Shown piece by piece: positions 51,795-61,868 of a DNA stretch of 64,000 nt. A model generated the notes under the pieces. The model searched no databases. It was not told where the DNA came from and saw nothing but the letters and a program-made list of their open reading frames with translations. Made by a program: the position numbers and the translations under genes. Source of the stretch: Davidsoniella eucalypti. Its lineage: Eukaryota > Ascomycota > Sordariomycetes > Microascales > Ceratocystidaceae. Position 1 is the stretch's first letter. Each line of letters begins with the position of its first letter. The stretch covers positions 212,136 to 276,135 of the forward strand of contig RMBW01000033.1 of NCBI GenBank assembly GCA_004009845.1, in the 5' to 3' direction.

Positions 51795-52350
51795 AAACTT
51801 TGGGGTTTCATCTTCCTTTGCCTCGCCATGATTTTGCAAAAATTTACTAGCTATCTAGTCTGAGCTGCCCTGTACACACGTTCATTAAATATTGTTCACT
51901 ATGTCAGCCACAAGTACTAGCACTTCGAGCCACAGTTACTCCTTTGATGTTACGTTACCATAGCTACAGCCACAGCATAAATAAGGCCCATAAAAACAGG
52001 ATGCCAAATATGCCTAGAGTGAAGTATTTTTCTTCTCCTTTTTTTTTCCACGAACATAACATACTACAAAATAAACCAACGTTCAGTATCTTCAACGCTA
52101 CCGTTAAAAGAAGGCTATACATACATTAGTACCTTGAGAAAATTCAATCAAGAGACAACAACGCAACCTCTTTCAGCTCTTCTACCTACATATACCTACT
52201 GAGCTACTGTATCAATTTTGTTTCCTATCTTTACCAATTTCTACTTTTGTTTCACTACAGTTATATCACCCAATACTCTATCTTTTATCGCATACCGTCA
52301 CAATCTTTACAGCAAGTTCGAAGTTGGCTGTAAAGAAAAACGTCAATCCC

Positions 52351-53721
52351 ATGAAGCTCATTCTGCCTAGTCGTGAGACTAAGTTAGCTGCTAAAAATAC
52401 CAAGCGCAAGCGGCCAGATGATGAGGCAGAGTGTGGGAAGCAGCACCGGCCAGACAAGATTTTCAAGAAGACTCTACACAATATCGCGGTAGATGCAAAC
52501 ATGAGAGAAGGGATGGAGTCTGGCTTGTGTGATCTGCTTGGATCCAGGGCAACTTGGCGCAGCCATGAGCAGGCCGAAAGCATGCGTGTGATCATGGAGT
52601 TGAAGAATGAACAGTCACTCATCAGTGTACTGCCAGCCAGAGCTGGCAAGAGCATATTGTTCATGTTGCCAGCTATCATGCATAATACTGGTATCAGCAT
52701 CGTGGTTGTGCCCTTTGTAGCTCTAATGGAAGACTTGGTCACTCGAGCAGTGGCGATGGGGGTTGACTGCATTCGTTTTCAATCGTCTTTGCATGGTGGG
52801 CGAAAGGAGTTACCACGAGTAGCTCGATTGGTAATTGTTAGTGCTGATATCATTAGCGCCGGTGAGTTTTTTGGCTACACCGATGGGTTACTGTGCGCTG
52901 GGTTGCTTCAGCGGATCTTCATCGACGAGTGCCATACCATCATCACAGATATCGGGTATAGATCGAAGCTGGGTGAGCTTCAAGGCTTGAACCGGCATAG
53001 TTGTCCATTGATACTGCTGACGGCTGCACTGCCGAAAATTCTTGAGGAATGGTTCCGAAAGCAGATGCTGGTGGAGGGCAACGTAATAGTCCGGGCCCGT
53101 ACTACGAAGGCTAATTGTCGGTATAGGGTGGAACAGGTCAAACCAGAAAACGGCTCAGTCGAGCAACGAGTTGTAGAGATAGTCAAGCAGCTCGAGGCAT
53201 CGATGACTAGACAGCAGAAGGGAATTATCTATTGTCGTTCGAAGCAGCAATGCAAAGTTGTCGCTGAGAAAGTCGGCTGTGGGTTCCATCACAGCCATAT
53301 GAACGAGAAGGAGAGTGAGGAGGCTCGGGCGGCGTGGGGTAAAAGGCGAGGACATCGATGGATTGTGGCAACAACAAGCTTTGGGATGGGAATAAATCTT
53401 GAAAGCATCGCAGCAGTGATTCATGCGGAACAACCATACGGGCTTGTTGATTTTGTACAACAAATAGAACGAGGAGGACAGCGGCCGAGCGAGGTAATTA
53501 AATCGATTGTTGTACACAACGGACGCCAAAGCCAACAAGACCCGCATGGCGGATTTCTAGATGAGGGTAACCGAGCGGGGATGGAGGCGTTCATATCAAC
53601 AACTGGTTGTCGGAGGACAATCATTAGTGCTTTTATGGATGGTGTTGAAGGAGAGTCATGCAAGGACATCATGGGTGCTGAGCTATGTGATCGATGTGAA
53701 GTACAACCTGTCAGGGGTTAA
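52351..53721 (+). pseudogene. RecQ-like superfamily 2 helicase, motifs decayed and 3' end cut by an LTR
   Basis: Open frame of 457 codons from the first ATG; the frame also extends 27 nt upstream without an ATG. It matches the fungal RecQ-like helicases that occur in repeats and near chromosome ends. Motif II is DECH (FIDECHTII), motif III is altered to TAALP, and the second RecA domain has IIYCRSKQQC and ATTSFGMGIN. Motif I reads LPARAGKS instead of the usual LPTGxGKS. Motif VI reads QQIERGGQR instead of QxxGRGGR. ATPase activity is therefore doubtful. The last codons come from a Ty3/Gypsy LTR start at 53709, so the native C-terminus is missing. The usual longer N-terminal part is also absent. 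Domain call is firm; loss of function is inferred. Confidence 0.8.
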
Positions 53722-53729
53722 GGTCCATG
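53709..53729 (+). mobile_element. LTR stub, family A
   Basis: TGTCAGGGGTTAAGG and a few more bases match the first 20 or so bases of the family A LTRs further right. It supplies the stop region of the helicase frame and is itself cut by the next LTR. Confidence 0.6.
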
Positions 53730-53828
53730 TGAAGGGATGTAGGACCCATTTTTGTTGGCTGCGGTATCTACCACAGCCGTTACTATTTGTCTTATTTGTC
53801 AATATGCGGAGGCCGTTTCCCTCCTAAT
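53730..53828 (+). mobile_element. Truncated LTR, family B
   Basis: Starts TGAAGGGATGTAGGACCC and runs 99 bp until the next LTR. It is the inverted partner of the more complete family B LTR at 54077-54267. It contains the U3 inverted repeat GGCTGCGGTA/TACCACAGCC (53757-53778), with one mismatch. Confidence 0.75.
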
Positions 53829-54076
53829 TGTAAGGGTCTAAGGCCCGTCAGTATCGGCCAAGTCATGCCTTGGCCCTACTTGACTTTGACATAAATAGGA
53901 ACCGATTCCCTCATAGTTTAGTCTTAGTTTCTCTTTCTCCCTCATCGGTCTCAATTCAATCCACTTTTACGACCATTTTTCCTTGCAAATCCTCGTATAT
54001 CGTCTCATTTTGAGACCGATACCTCTCAAGTCTTTGTTGTCCAAGCCGTCCGCTTGCCCTTTTTTCTGTCCAAGCC
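53829..54076 (+). mobile_element. LTR of a diverged family A subfamily, with about 49 bp of leader
   Basis: The LTR starts TGTAAGGGTCTAAGGCCC and probably ends CTCTCA at 54027 (199 bp). An ATAAATAGG box lies at 53891. It aligns with the other family A LTRs only in blocks, and both inverted repeats are kept with changed sequence (53856-53875; 53944-53954 with 54010-54020). It is inserted between two family B LTRs. Confidence 0.75.
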
Positions 54077-54267
54077 TGTGACGATCTACGACGAGAACGA
54101 GGCTTGCGGAAGTAGAAAGGATATTGTATTTGAAGAAGTTAAAGAAGATAGAGAGGGAAGAAAAGAACTAGACAAGAATAAGGAGGGGAGACGGCCTCCT
54201 TATATAGACAAAGGTAACGGCTGTGGTAGATACCACAGCCAACAAGATTGGGTCCTAGATCCTTTCA
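54077..54267 (-). mobile_element. 3' LTR of a minus-strand Ty3/Gypsy remnant, family B
   Basis: On the minus strand it starts TGAAAGGATCTAGGACCC and ends CGTCACA (191 bp). A polypurine tract of about 10 G lies just before its start (plus-strand C-run at about 54271-54279), which supports the 3'-LTR assignment. TATATAAGG lies at 54198-54206. A perfect 10-bp inverted repeat is at 54219-54240. Confidence 0.8.
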
Positions 54268-54446
54268 ACTACCCCCCCCCTCAATGTTCTAACTACCCTA
54301 AGATATATGAGCCCCCCTCCATGAGGCTGAGGAAAAGAAAAGATTTTTTTTTTTTTTATTGATACAAATTGGAGGGACCAGAAAAACAATGAAAAATAAC
54401 CAGATACCAAGAAGAAGAATGAGTGACAAATCACCTATGACTAAGT

Positions 54447-54778
54447 TCAATCCGAGCGACCATTCGCCTCTGCGAAGATTTTCCAAGCTAAGGTATCCTT
54501 AACGTGAATGAGGGGTTCCCAGGTAGCGTCTTCGTAACCTAACCACTTGACTAACGCCTGCTCTGCTCGTCGATTTTTACGTGTCTTTAAAATACTCTCT
54601 ACCCTCCATTCGCCAGCTACCAGGTCAGGATTCGAAGCTGCTTCACGCTCCGTCACCGGCCCCGGCTCATCATCTTGTAAGACTTGAGAGGGGAGCGGAT
54701 CATTAGCGGCTCGGCGCACCATGCTGACATGAAAACTTGGCCAAATGTTGCCTGGGACATTGAGCTTGGCCACGTGGC
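54447..54778 (-). pseudogene. Integrase C-terminus and chromodomain of a truncated Ty3/Gypsy element
   Basis: The minus frame reads from the integrase tail (LNVPGNIWPSFHVSMVRRA) through a linker (NDPLPSQVLQDDEP) into a chromodomain (RAEQALVKWLGYEDATWEP) and stops at 54447. The upstream part of the element is missing: the LTR at 54779 interrupts the codons before the first Met. It is clearly related to the element at 55674-62063 but is a different subfamily. Its 3' flank and LTR follow at 54446-54077. Confidence 0.9.
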
Positions 54779-55187
54779 TGTCAGGGGCTAAGGCCCAGTT
54801 GGTATTTGGCTAAGTAAGATACTTAGCCAGATAAACGGTTATAAATAGGGACCTATTCCCGCCGTATTCCAACAGATATTAGTCTTTCTCCTTCATCGGT
54901 ATCAATCGAAGTCTTCCATCTAGATTGCTTGCCATTGCCTCTTCCTAGTTCGTGTCATTTTGATACCGATCTACCATCGTTCTCGTTCTTCGCACCCTAC
55001 TGTGCACTCTGTTCTCTCACGCTATTCGTGACCATCGCTCTACTCGCACCCTACTGTGCACTCTATTTCCTCACGCTATTCGTGACCATCGTTCTTGCAC
55101 CCTACTGTGCCCTCACTACGCTATCTTGCCGACTAACGCGTCTGCCTCACTTGCACCATGTTGCAACTCTTCCTCTTCCACCTCTGG
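54779..55187 (+). mobile_element. LTR plus leader module C1, Ty3/Gypsy family A
   Basis: LTR 54779-54976 (TGTCAGGGG to CTACCA, 198 bp) followed by 211 bp of leader that ends 30 bases into a gag-like start (ATGTTGCAACTC). TATAAATA at 54840-54847. The leader has three tandem units of 51-54 bp starting at 54991, 55045 and 55096. It is cut by the next LTR at 55188. Confidence 0.85.
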
Positions 55188-55673
55188 TGTCACGGGCTAA
55201 GGCCCAGTTGGTATTTGTCTAGGTATTTACCTAGTCAGATAAACGGCTATAAATAGGGACCTATTCCCGCCGTATTCCAACAGATATTAGTCTTTCTCCT
55301 TCATCGGTATCAATCGAAGTCCTTTCTACTAGATTGCTTGCCACTGCCTCACCTAGTTCGTGTCATTTTGATACCGATCTACAGCTTTTACTTATTACTT
55401 TACTATCCAGTGCAGCGTCCATACCTCACTTGACCCTTTTTATCTTTACTATCTAGTGCAGCGTCCATACCTCACTCAACCTTTTATCATATTTTCAGTG
55501 CAGCGTCCTCACCTCACTTGACACTTTATCCATAAATTAACGCGACGTTTCTTCCGCACTTATCCAATTTCTGCACCATGATGCACACTATCCTTCTCCA
55601 TGTCTGGGAGATTGCCCTCGGCCTCTTTTACGGCCTCACCGATTCACTAGCCTTCCTCTTTTTAGGCCCTATC
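55188..55673 (+). mobile_element. LTR plus leader module C2, Ty3/Gypsy family A
   Basis: LTR 55188-55383 (196 bp, TGTCACGGG to TCTACA) plus 290 bp of leader and the first 110 bases of gag. By eye it differs from the following module at a single base (T for C, about 55291). It stops abruptly where the LTR of the complete element begins. Confidence 0.85.
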
Positions 55674-55869
55674 TGTCACGGGCTAAGGCCCAGTTGGTAT
55701 TTGTCTAGGTATTTACCTAGTCAGATAAACGGCTATAAATAGGGACCTATTCCCGCCGTATTCCAACAGATATTAGCCTTTCTCCTTCATCGGTATCAAT
55801 CGAAGTCCTTTCTACTAGATTGCTTGCCACTGCCTCACCTAGTTCGTGTCATTTTGATACCGATCTACA
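55674..55869 (+). repeat. 5' LTR of the complete element
   Basis: 196 bp from TGTCACGGG to TCTACA. Contains a U3 inverted repeat (CTAGGTA at 55705, TACCTAG at 55714), TATAAATA at 55734-55741, and the stem ATCGGTATCAA (55789) with TTGATACCGAT (55854) just downstream of the expected transcription start. Confidence 0.85.
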
Positions 55870-56063
55870 GCTTTTACTTATTACTTTACTATCCAGTGCA
55901 GCGTCCATACCTCACTTGACCCTTTTTATCTTTACTATCTAGTGCAGCGTCCATACCTCACTCAACCTTTTATCATATTTTCAGTGCAGCGTCCTCACCT
56001 CACTTGACACTTTATCCATAAATTAACGCGACGTTTCTTCCGCACTTATCCAATTTCTGCACC

Positions 56064-57701
56064 ATGATGCACACTATCCTTCTCCATGTCTGGGAGATTG
56101 CCCTCGGCCTCTTTTACGGCCTCACCGATTCACTAGCCTTCCTCTTTTTAGGCCCTATCATCTTTATCTTCCTAGCGGACTCTACGCTACGCCTCATCCA
56201 GGCCTTCAAAGCCAAGCACGTCCCCACCCCCTTTCACTCGCAGAAACGCCTGTGGACTCGCTCCGGCTGGTGCTACCTCTCCCTCTTCAAGCGCTCCGAG
56301 CGTCCCCGCCTAGCCAAACTACTTGGCCCCTTCCCTGCTGGTCCTCTTATCTTGTCCCACGCTTCGCACTTCCACAGCCACCTTCACTGCATGACCTTCG
56401 CATCTGGCATCATTGGCCACATTGCACCCATGCCCACTAGGATCCGGTCCACCCGAAGCGCACAGATCCTCACAGTCCGCGCCCTGACCAACCCCCACAT
56501 ACTAGGGTTTGGCTCGGACACCATCGATGACAACATGGACTCCTTCCTCCACCAGCCAGAGATAGGCCCCCAGCCTAGGCCCGCTCCCCTGCGCACCTCG
56601 ATCTGCGGACGCCCACGCGCCAAGGTCTACTCCACCGAGGCAACACGTACACTCGACTATCTCACACAGGTCTACCAAGGCAAACTCCAAGCAGCCTCCA
56701 GGGACCCGGTGGACTGGATCACCTTCAAGAAAGGCCGCTGGGCCTTCCAATTCCACGAGAACCTAAACATCGCGGAAATTCAGTTGATCGCCCTCCAAAA
56801 CCTACTCAAGGAGAACGCCCCTGAACTCGGCCAACTGGACAAGCTCTATGAGCTCCTCAACGACATTGCCACAGACATCACCTCCTTCCTCACACCAAAG
56901 AAACCTGTCCAGCCACCGGTTGTCAAGGATGAATACGACGAGGAAGAAGAACTAGCGGCTCTCGCTGAAACCCTAGAACGTCATGGCCTCAAACTAGCCG
57001 CCCCTACCCGTAACGCTCCTACCTCCGCTCAAACACACGCACCCTCTACGACGCCCACATCAACGCCCCTAGCTGGCGGCATTACCATTCTCCCCAACCG
57101 CGAAGACTCCATCTCTCGCCGTAAGGACGTCCTAGACGCTGTGCGCAAATTCGACGGATCGTTCGACTACACCACATGGAAGCACGAGCTCAACGAGAAA
57201 TTCCTCGTCGACTTCCAGAGGTTTCACTCGCCTAGGGACCAACTAGCTTACACCATGAACTCACTCTCTCCCGAGATCAGGGACCAAGTCCGCCCCAAGT
57301 ACCTTCAGCACTTAGCGTCCCCTACCGGCTTCCAGCTATTTATCGCGTACCTAGACTCACGCTATGACGACCCAGACCGCGCCAGAACGGCCAACCGCCT
57401 ACTGATGAAAATAAAGCAGGGACCTAGCGAGCCTTTCGAAACATTCACCAACCGCCTATGCGCCCTCCGCGACAAAGCCCAAATTACAGACCATAACACA
57501 CTACTGTCCATCCTCCAAGAAGGCCTGCACCCAGACATGCAGGATCACCTTGCCACGCTCTTCCACATCAGACCCTTCGACACTATGATAGCAACAATGC
57601 GTCCTGTCGCCAGAGTCAAGGAAACCAACAAGGCTCGCCGCGCCACCTCCTCCAACTGGCGCCAGCCTACCCCTATGCAGCCCTCTCAGGCGCCCCCGTG
57701 A
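56064..57701 (+). CDS. Gag protein, capsid part, with hydrophobic N-terminus
   Basis: 545-codon frame of the retrotransposon. Residues about 1-45 are unusually hydrophobic (LLHVWEIALGLFYG, then LAFLFLGPIIFIFLADS) and would be predicted as a signal anchor. A retrotransposon-gag capsid domain spans about 355-510, with FDYTTWKHELNEKFL and the helix with EPFETFTNRLCALRDKA. A Pro/Thr-rich linker lies between. The frame ends at a TGA right after a C5 run, and the zinc-knuckle frame continues in the -1 frame with no ATG of its own. One more C would fuse the two. The start is the first ATG, also present in modules C2 and C4 (there as ATGTTG). Confidence 0.88.
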   Translation: MMHTILLHVWEIALGLFYGLTDSLAFLFLGPIIFIFLADSTLRLIQAFKAKHVPTPFHSQKRLWTRSGWCYLSLFKRSERPRLAKLLGPFPAGPLILSHASHFHSHLHCMTFASGIIGHIAPMPTRIRSTRSAQILTVRALTNPHILGFGSDTIDDNMDSFLHQPEIGPQPRPAPLRTSICGRPRAKVYSTEATRTLDYLTQVYQGKLQAASRDPVDWITFKKGRWAFQFHENLNIAEIQLIALQNLLKENAPELGQLDKLYELLNDIATDITSFLTPKKPVQPPVVKDEYDEEEELAALAETLERHGLKLAAPTRNAPTSAQTHAPSTTPTSTPLAGGITILPNREDSISRRKDVLDAVRKFDGSFDYTTWKHELNEKFLVDFQRFHSPRDQLAYTMNSLSPEIRDQVRPKYLQHLASPTGFQLFIAYLDSRYDDPDRARTANRLLMKIKQGPSEPFETFTNRLCALRDKAQITDHNTLLSILQEGLHPDMQDHLATLFHIRPFDTMIATMRPVARVKETNKARRATSSNWRQPTPMQPSQAPP

Positions 57702-58051
57702 ACAGCAGCGCAACCACTTTCAAGCCCTGCCTCTTTTGTCAACAGACCACGCACTCCTCGTTCAAGTGCTCAGACGCTCCCCCCTGCTCCTCCTGCAACC
57801 TAAAGGGACATTCCCCGAGGTTCTGCCCAAGCTCCCCTAACTTCTGCTCCAAATGCAAGAGACCAGGCCACAGCACCGCAGAATGCCGTAACTCACGCAA
57901 CGCCAGGGGTGCCATCCGCGCCAACGCCGCGGCCACTAAGCCATCCATCTCCCTAGAGGATGTTCGCTCAATGATCAATGAATGTCTAAGTACCTCGCAA
58001 CCGCAATCCTCTAGCACCGCCCCTTCAGTCAGCAATGAGCCGGATTTTTAG
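57698..58051 (+). CDS. Gag nucleocapsid part with three zinc knuckles
   Basis: About 117 codons in the -1 frame relative to the capsid part. Three CX2CX4HX4C knuckles are visible: CLFCQQTTHSSFKC, CSSCNLKGHSPRFC and CSKCKRPGHSTAEC. They bind RNA during packaging in this family. There is no ATG, so it must be read through from the upstream frame, either by -1 slippage at the C-run at about 57692-57697 or because a base is missing in the assembly. It ends at TAG (58049-58051). Confidence 0.85.
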   Translation: MNSSATTFKPCLFCQQTTHSSFKCSDAPPCSSCNLKGHSPRFCPSSPNFCSKCKRPGHSTAECRNSRNARGAIRANAAATKPSISLEDVRSMINECLSTSQPQSSSTAPSVSNEPDF

Positions 58052-58116
58052 ATAGTCGGGGGAAACCGCTCCCCGACAAGGGGGAATCAATTGGAGATAG
58101 AATAGTCAGATTAGAA

Positions 58117-61100
58117 ATGAGTGCCTCGGGTAATTATTTAGACGTAAGTTTAGGTGACTACTCGACTAAGGCCCTCGTGGATAGTGGCTGCCTCACTGTC
58201 GCCGTCGTTCCCCCGCGTCTCCTCCCTCACGCCATCCTCACCCACACCATCTCCGAACGAGAGATTGTCCAAGTCACTACACAGGACAACCCCCCGCACA
58301 TCGACACCATCGCCGCCTTCTCCCTCACCATCAACGGCCACCAAGAAACCATTTGGGCCTACGTGGTTCCTGGCCAAACTGAGGACATCATCCTAGGCCA
58401 GAGATGGTTGGTAAACAACGATGTAAGGCTCCGGCCTCGGAAACAAGAGGTGATTATCGCACCTGCTGAAGAGCTAAACGCAGAGGAATTTTATAAACTC
58501 TGCAGCGAGGAGGGCAACGTGAGTATTTATAGAGCTTCGCTGGAGAACATCCAGATCGCTCTCGCCCATAAGGACAAATCACGTCCGCATTTACCCGACT
58601 GGTTAGAGCCAGTAGCCTCGGCTTTCGACCCTAAACTAGCCGAGACACTACCCCCGCACAGGCCAGGAGTAGACTTGGAAATCAGGCTCAAACCAGGCGC
58701 CAAAATCCCTACCCAGTCGCTTACCCCCTCACACGCCCGGAACTCCTCGTCCTCCAAAAGACCCTGGAAGGCCTCAAAGGCACCCAGTTCATTAGCCCCT
58801 CTGACTCGGAACACGGTTCCTCCGTCCTCTTCGTCAATAAACCAGGAGGCGGAGTACGCTTCTGCGTAGACTACCGTGGAGTTAACAACGCATCAATCAA
58901 GGACAAGTACCCCCTGCCTCTCATGGGAGAAACTCTGCGTCGCATCACAGGTTCTGAATGGGTTTCCAAGGTAGACGTTATCTCGGCCTTCCACCGCATC
59001 CGAATTGCCCCAGGCTCTGAACACTTAACAGCCTTTCGCACCCCACTGGGTGCCTTCCAGTGGAATGTCGTCCCCTTCGGGCTTACCAACGCCCCAGCTG
59101 CCTTCCAACGCCGCATCAACGTAGTGCTGGACAAATGGCATGGTATCAACTGTGACGCCTATATCGACGACGTCTGTATCTATTCCAGCGGGTCCCTTGA
59201 AGACCACCGCAAACTAGTCCTGGAAATTATATCCGCCCTGGACAAAGCAGACCTCCAGCTCGACATCAGGAAATGCCAATTCGCAGCCAAGGAAATTAAG
59301 TTCCTCGGATTCCTGGTGGGCCCAGGCCTAGGCATCCGTGCAGACCCGGACAAGTCCGAAGCCATTCGCAACTGGGAACGTCCCTACACTCTGACAGAGT
59401 TACGCCGCTTCACAGGCTTTGTCAACTTTTACAGGGACTTTGTCCCTCGCATCTCCGAAACCCTGGCTCCCCTAACCAACTTAACCAAAAAGGATACACC
59501 CTTCATTTGGACTGACGCTTGCGACGACTCATTCCGCAAGATCAAGGAAGCCTTCGTCGCTCCCCCCTCTTGGTCCCCTTCGAACCTGATAGAGAAACTA
59601 TTCTCTCAGCGGACTCCTCTGGCTATGCCCTCGGCGCTGAACTCACTCAGCGCGGCACTGACGGCCTCCTTCACCCAATCGCCTTCCTGTCTAGGAAACT
59701 CACTCCTGCTGAGTCCAACTATCCTATCCACGACAAGGAAATGTTGGCGATTTATTGGGCGATCCGCCAATGGAGACACTTTCTCCTAGGAGTCCATTTC
59801 ACTGTATTCACGGACCACCGTAACCTCGAGTTCTTTAGGACCAAAAGAACCCTAGCAGAGCGCCAACGCCGCTGGGGCTACGAGTTATCGGATTTTAGCT
59901 TTGAACTCAAGCACCGCCCGGGCACAGACCAAGTTGTGCCCGATGCCCTTTCCCGCAGAGACCAAGACATGCCCAAGGATGCCAACGACGACAGGCTGCT
60001 AAGTAGAGTACACCAACTCCTCGCCCCTGCCGACTCAGGAGACAACCTGGTCGTAATCAACGCAGTCTGGTCCAACGTTCCAGACCTGGACGCAGCCTCA
60101 GACGAGGTCGCCACGCAGGTCGCACTACCTTCCCCGTTTGCAGACCCCGACCTCACAGCCCTCTGGACTCAAGCCCTGGCCTCCAACAACCGATGGTGGC
60201 TAGCCCGCTCCCTTGTCCAAGAAGCAGCTAGGTCTTTTCCCTCAGCATGGGGCCTGCAATGGCAAATCAGCGAATGCTCCGTGGATGACTTAGGCCTCCT
60301 TCGTTGGCGCAACAGACTATGGATCCCCCGTTTTGAACCCTTACGCACCAAACTGATCCAGACTGTCCATGACTCCCACTTGTCAGGACACCCTGGCCGC
60401 GAAATTACCAGGGACCTAGTCGCGCGCGAATATACTTGGCCAGGACTCACCAACGATGTCCGGCAATTCGTCTCCAATTGCACCACTTGCGGAAAGAGCA
60501 AGTATTGGCGAGAACAGAAGCGCGGTCTCCTCAAGCCCCTTCCAATCCCATCACGCCACTGGTCCGAGCTGGCCATGGACTTTATTGGCCCCCTACCTCC
60601 ATCCAAGGGCCACCTCTTTATTCTCGGGATCACCGATAGACTATCCAAGTCTCAAATCCTCGTCCCCATGTCAGACACCTCGGCCGAAGCGACGGCCCGA
60701 GCCCTCATTACCCATGTCTTCGTCCACCACGGTTTTCCCACGGCCATTGTATCAGACCGTGGACCACAGTTCTCTTCATTATTTTGGGGCGAAGTCTGCA
60801 GGCGCTTCAGCATCACACGACGCCTTTCCACAGCCTTCCATCCACAAACGGATGGCGCCCAAGAGCGAAGTAACCAAGAAGTTGAGACCTTCCTTCGCAT
60901 TTTCTGCTCCTTCGCACAGGACGACTGGGCCGAATTACTACCCCAAGCCCAAATTGCACTCAACAACCGCACGGTTTCCAGCACAGGCCTAGCGCCCTTC
61001 TTCGCTACCCACGGCTACAACATGTCCATAGTGGAACCATCACCATCCACTGACCCAGCCTCCACACGATCCCCCGTCCACGACGCACAAGCATTCCTAG

Positions 61101-61711
61101 ACAAAATCAGCAATGCATCGGGATTCGCGCAAGTAGCCATAGCCTCCGCACAGGACTACCAGGAAACCGCAGCCAACCGCCGTCGCCAGCCAGCCTCGCA
61201 ATTCAAGATTGGAGACAAAGTCTTCCTGAAAACGGAAAATCTCTCATCCTTGAGACCATCTAAGAAATTAGATTGGCTGGCACGCCGCTACACGGTCACA
61301 GGCCTCGTAGGTTCCCATGCAGTCCGACTGGACGTCCCCGGCTTGGTCCACCCTGTCTTTCACGTGAACAAGGTCCGTCACGCCTTCAACAACCCCCTAC
61401 CTTCTCAAGTGCTCCAAGACGATGAACCCGAAGCCATTACGAGAGACGAAGCATACGGCGACGAGTCTCTAGCTGAAGGGGAATTCCGAGTTGAGGAAAT
61501 CGTCCGCCAGCGTAAGTACCGCGGCCACGAACAGGCACTAGTTAAGTGGTCAGGTTACCAGGACCCNGACTTCCTCAATAGCTTGAGTTCGTCGTTCCAC
61601 CAAGGCTTACTCCGGGGGCAGATGCGAGCCTTCGGCATCACCTCTGCGCAGGTATCCTGGATGGCGGCGGTCAAAATGGCCGCCAGATCCGGTCGAGTAT
61701 CTCTTTTTTGA
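58117..61711 (+). pseudogene. Pol polyprotein: protease, RT, RNase H, integrase, partial chromodomain, two frameshifts
   Basis: Frame 1 (58117-58869) holds the aspartic protease with LVDSG and the start of RT. A one-base loss near 58719 (just before a C5 run) moves RT to the 58923-59789 frame, with the YIDD catalytic motif (about 59160). A second loss in the C-run near 59565 moves RNase H and integrase to the 59519-61711 frame. RNase H shows SADSSGYALGAEL, EMLAIYWAIRQW and FTDHRNLE. Integrase shows the HHCC finger (HDSHLSGH, CTTCGKSK), MDFIGPLP, SDRGPQFSS and the Glu in QERSNQEVE. The chromodomain begins (EQALVKWSGYQD) but breaks at the N (61567); the aromatic-cage WEP part is missing. All catalytic residues I looked for are present. 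Confidence 0.88.
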
Positions 61712-61868
61712 GATTTTCTAATACTACTGCCTCCTTTTTTTGGAGGCTCTCTCTGAACTGTTTCCAGTCCGTTTTTTCAAGTATATATTATTTTTTCCTT
61801 CTCTTTTTCGTTTTTTCGGGCGTCGTGGAACTGCAACTTAATGCACTGGTGATCCGAACCATGGAGAC

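Larger units (their letters stand above)
45628..52350. other. 6.7-kb AT-rich region without an intact gene
   Basis: AT-rich and poor in long frames; the largest plus frame is 46350-46757 (135 codons, unrecognised). It includes gene debris: a three-stop pseudogene (47373-47753), an ATG-led fragment at 47007-47054 quickly ended by a stop, and a short 40-codon frame at 48067-48189 with a helical look. Two very short LINE-tail insertions are embedded. The composition and stop pattern suggest old C-to-T decay of the RIP type. The helicase promoter probably lies in the last 200 bp. Confidence 0.6.

Noticed and set aside
55674..56332. An LTR of more than 650 bp containing the gag start, because 55674-56332 and 61869-62526 match
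   Set aside because: Five related LTRs share only about 191-199 bp bounded by TG and CA, and a polypurine tract precedes the family B LTR. The rest of the match is leader and gag of a second module. The long-LTR reading is not fully excluded.
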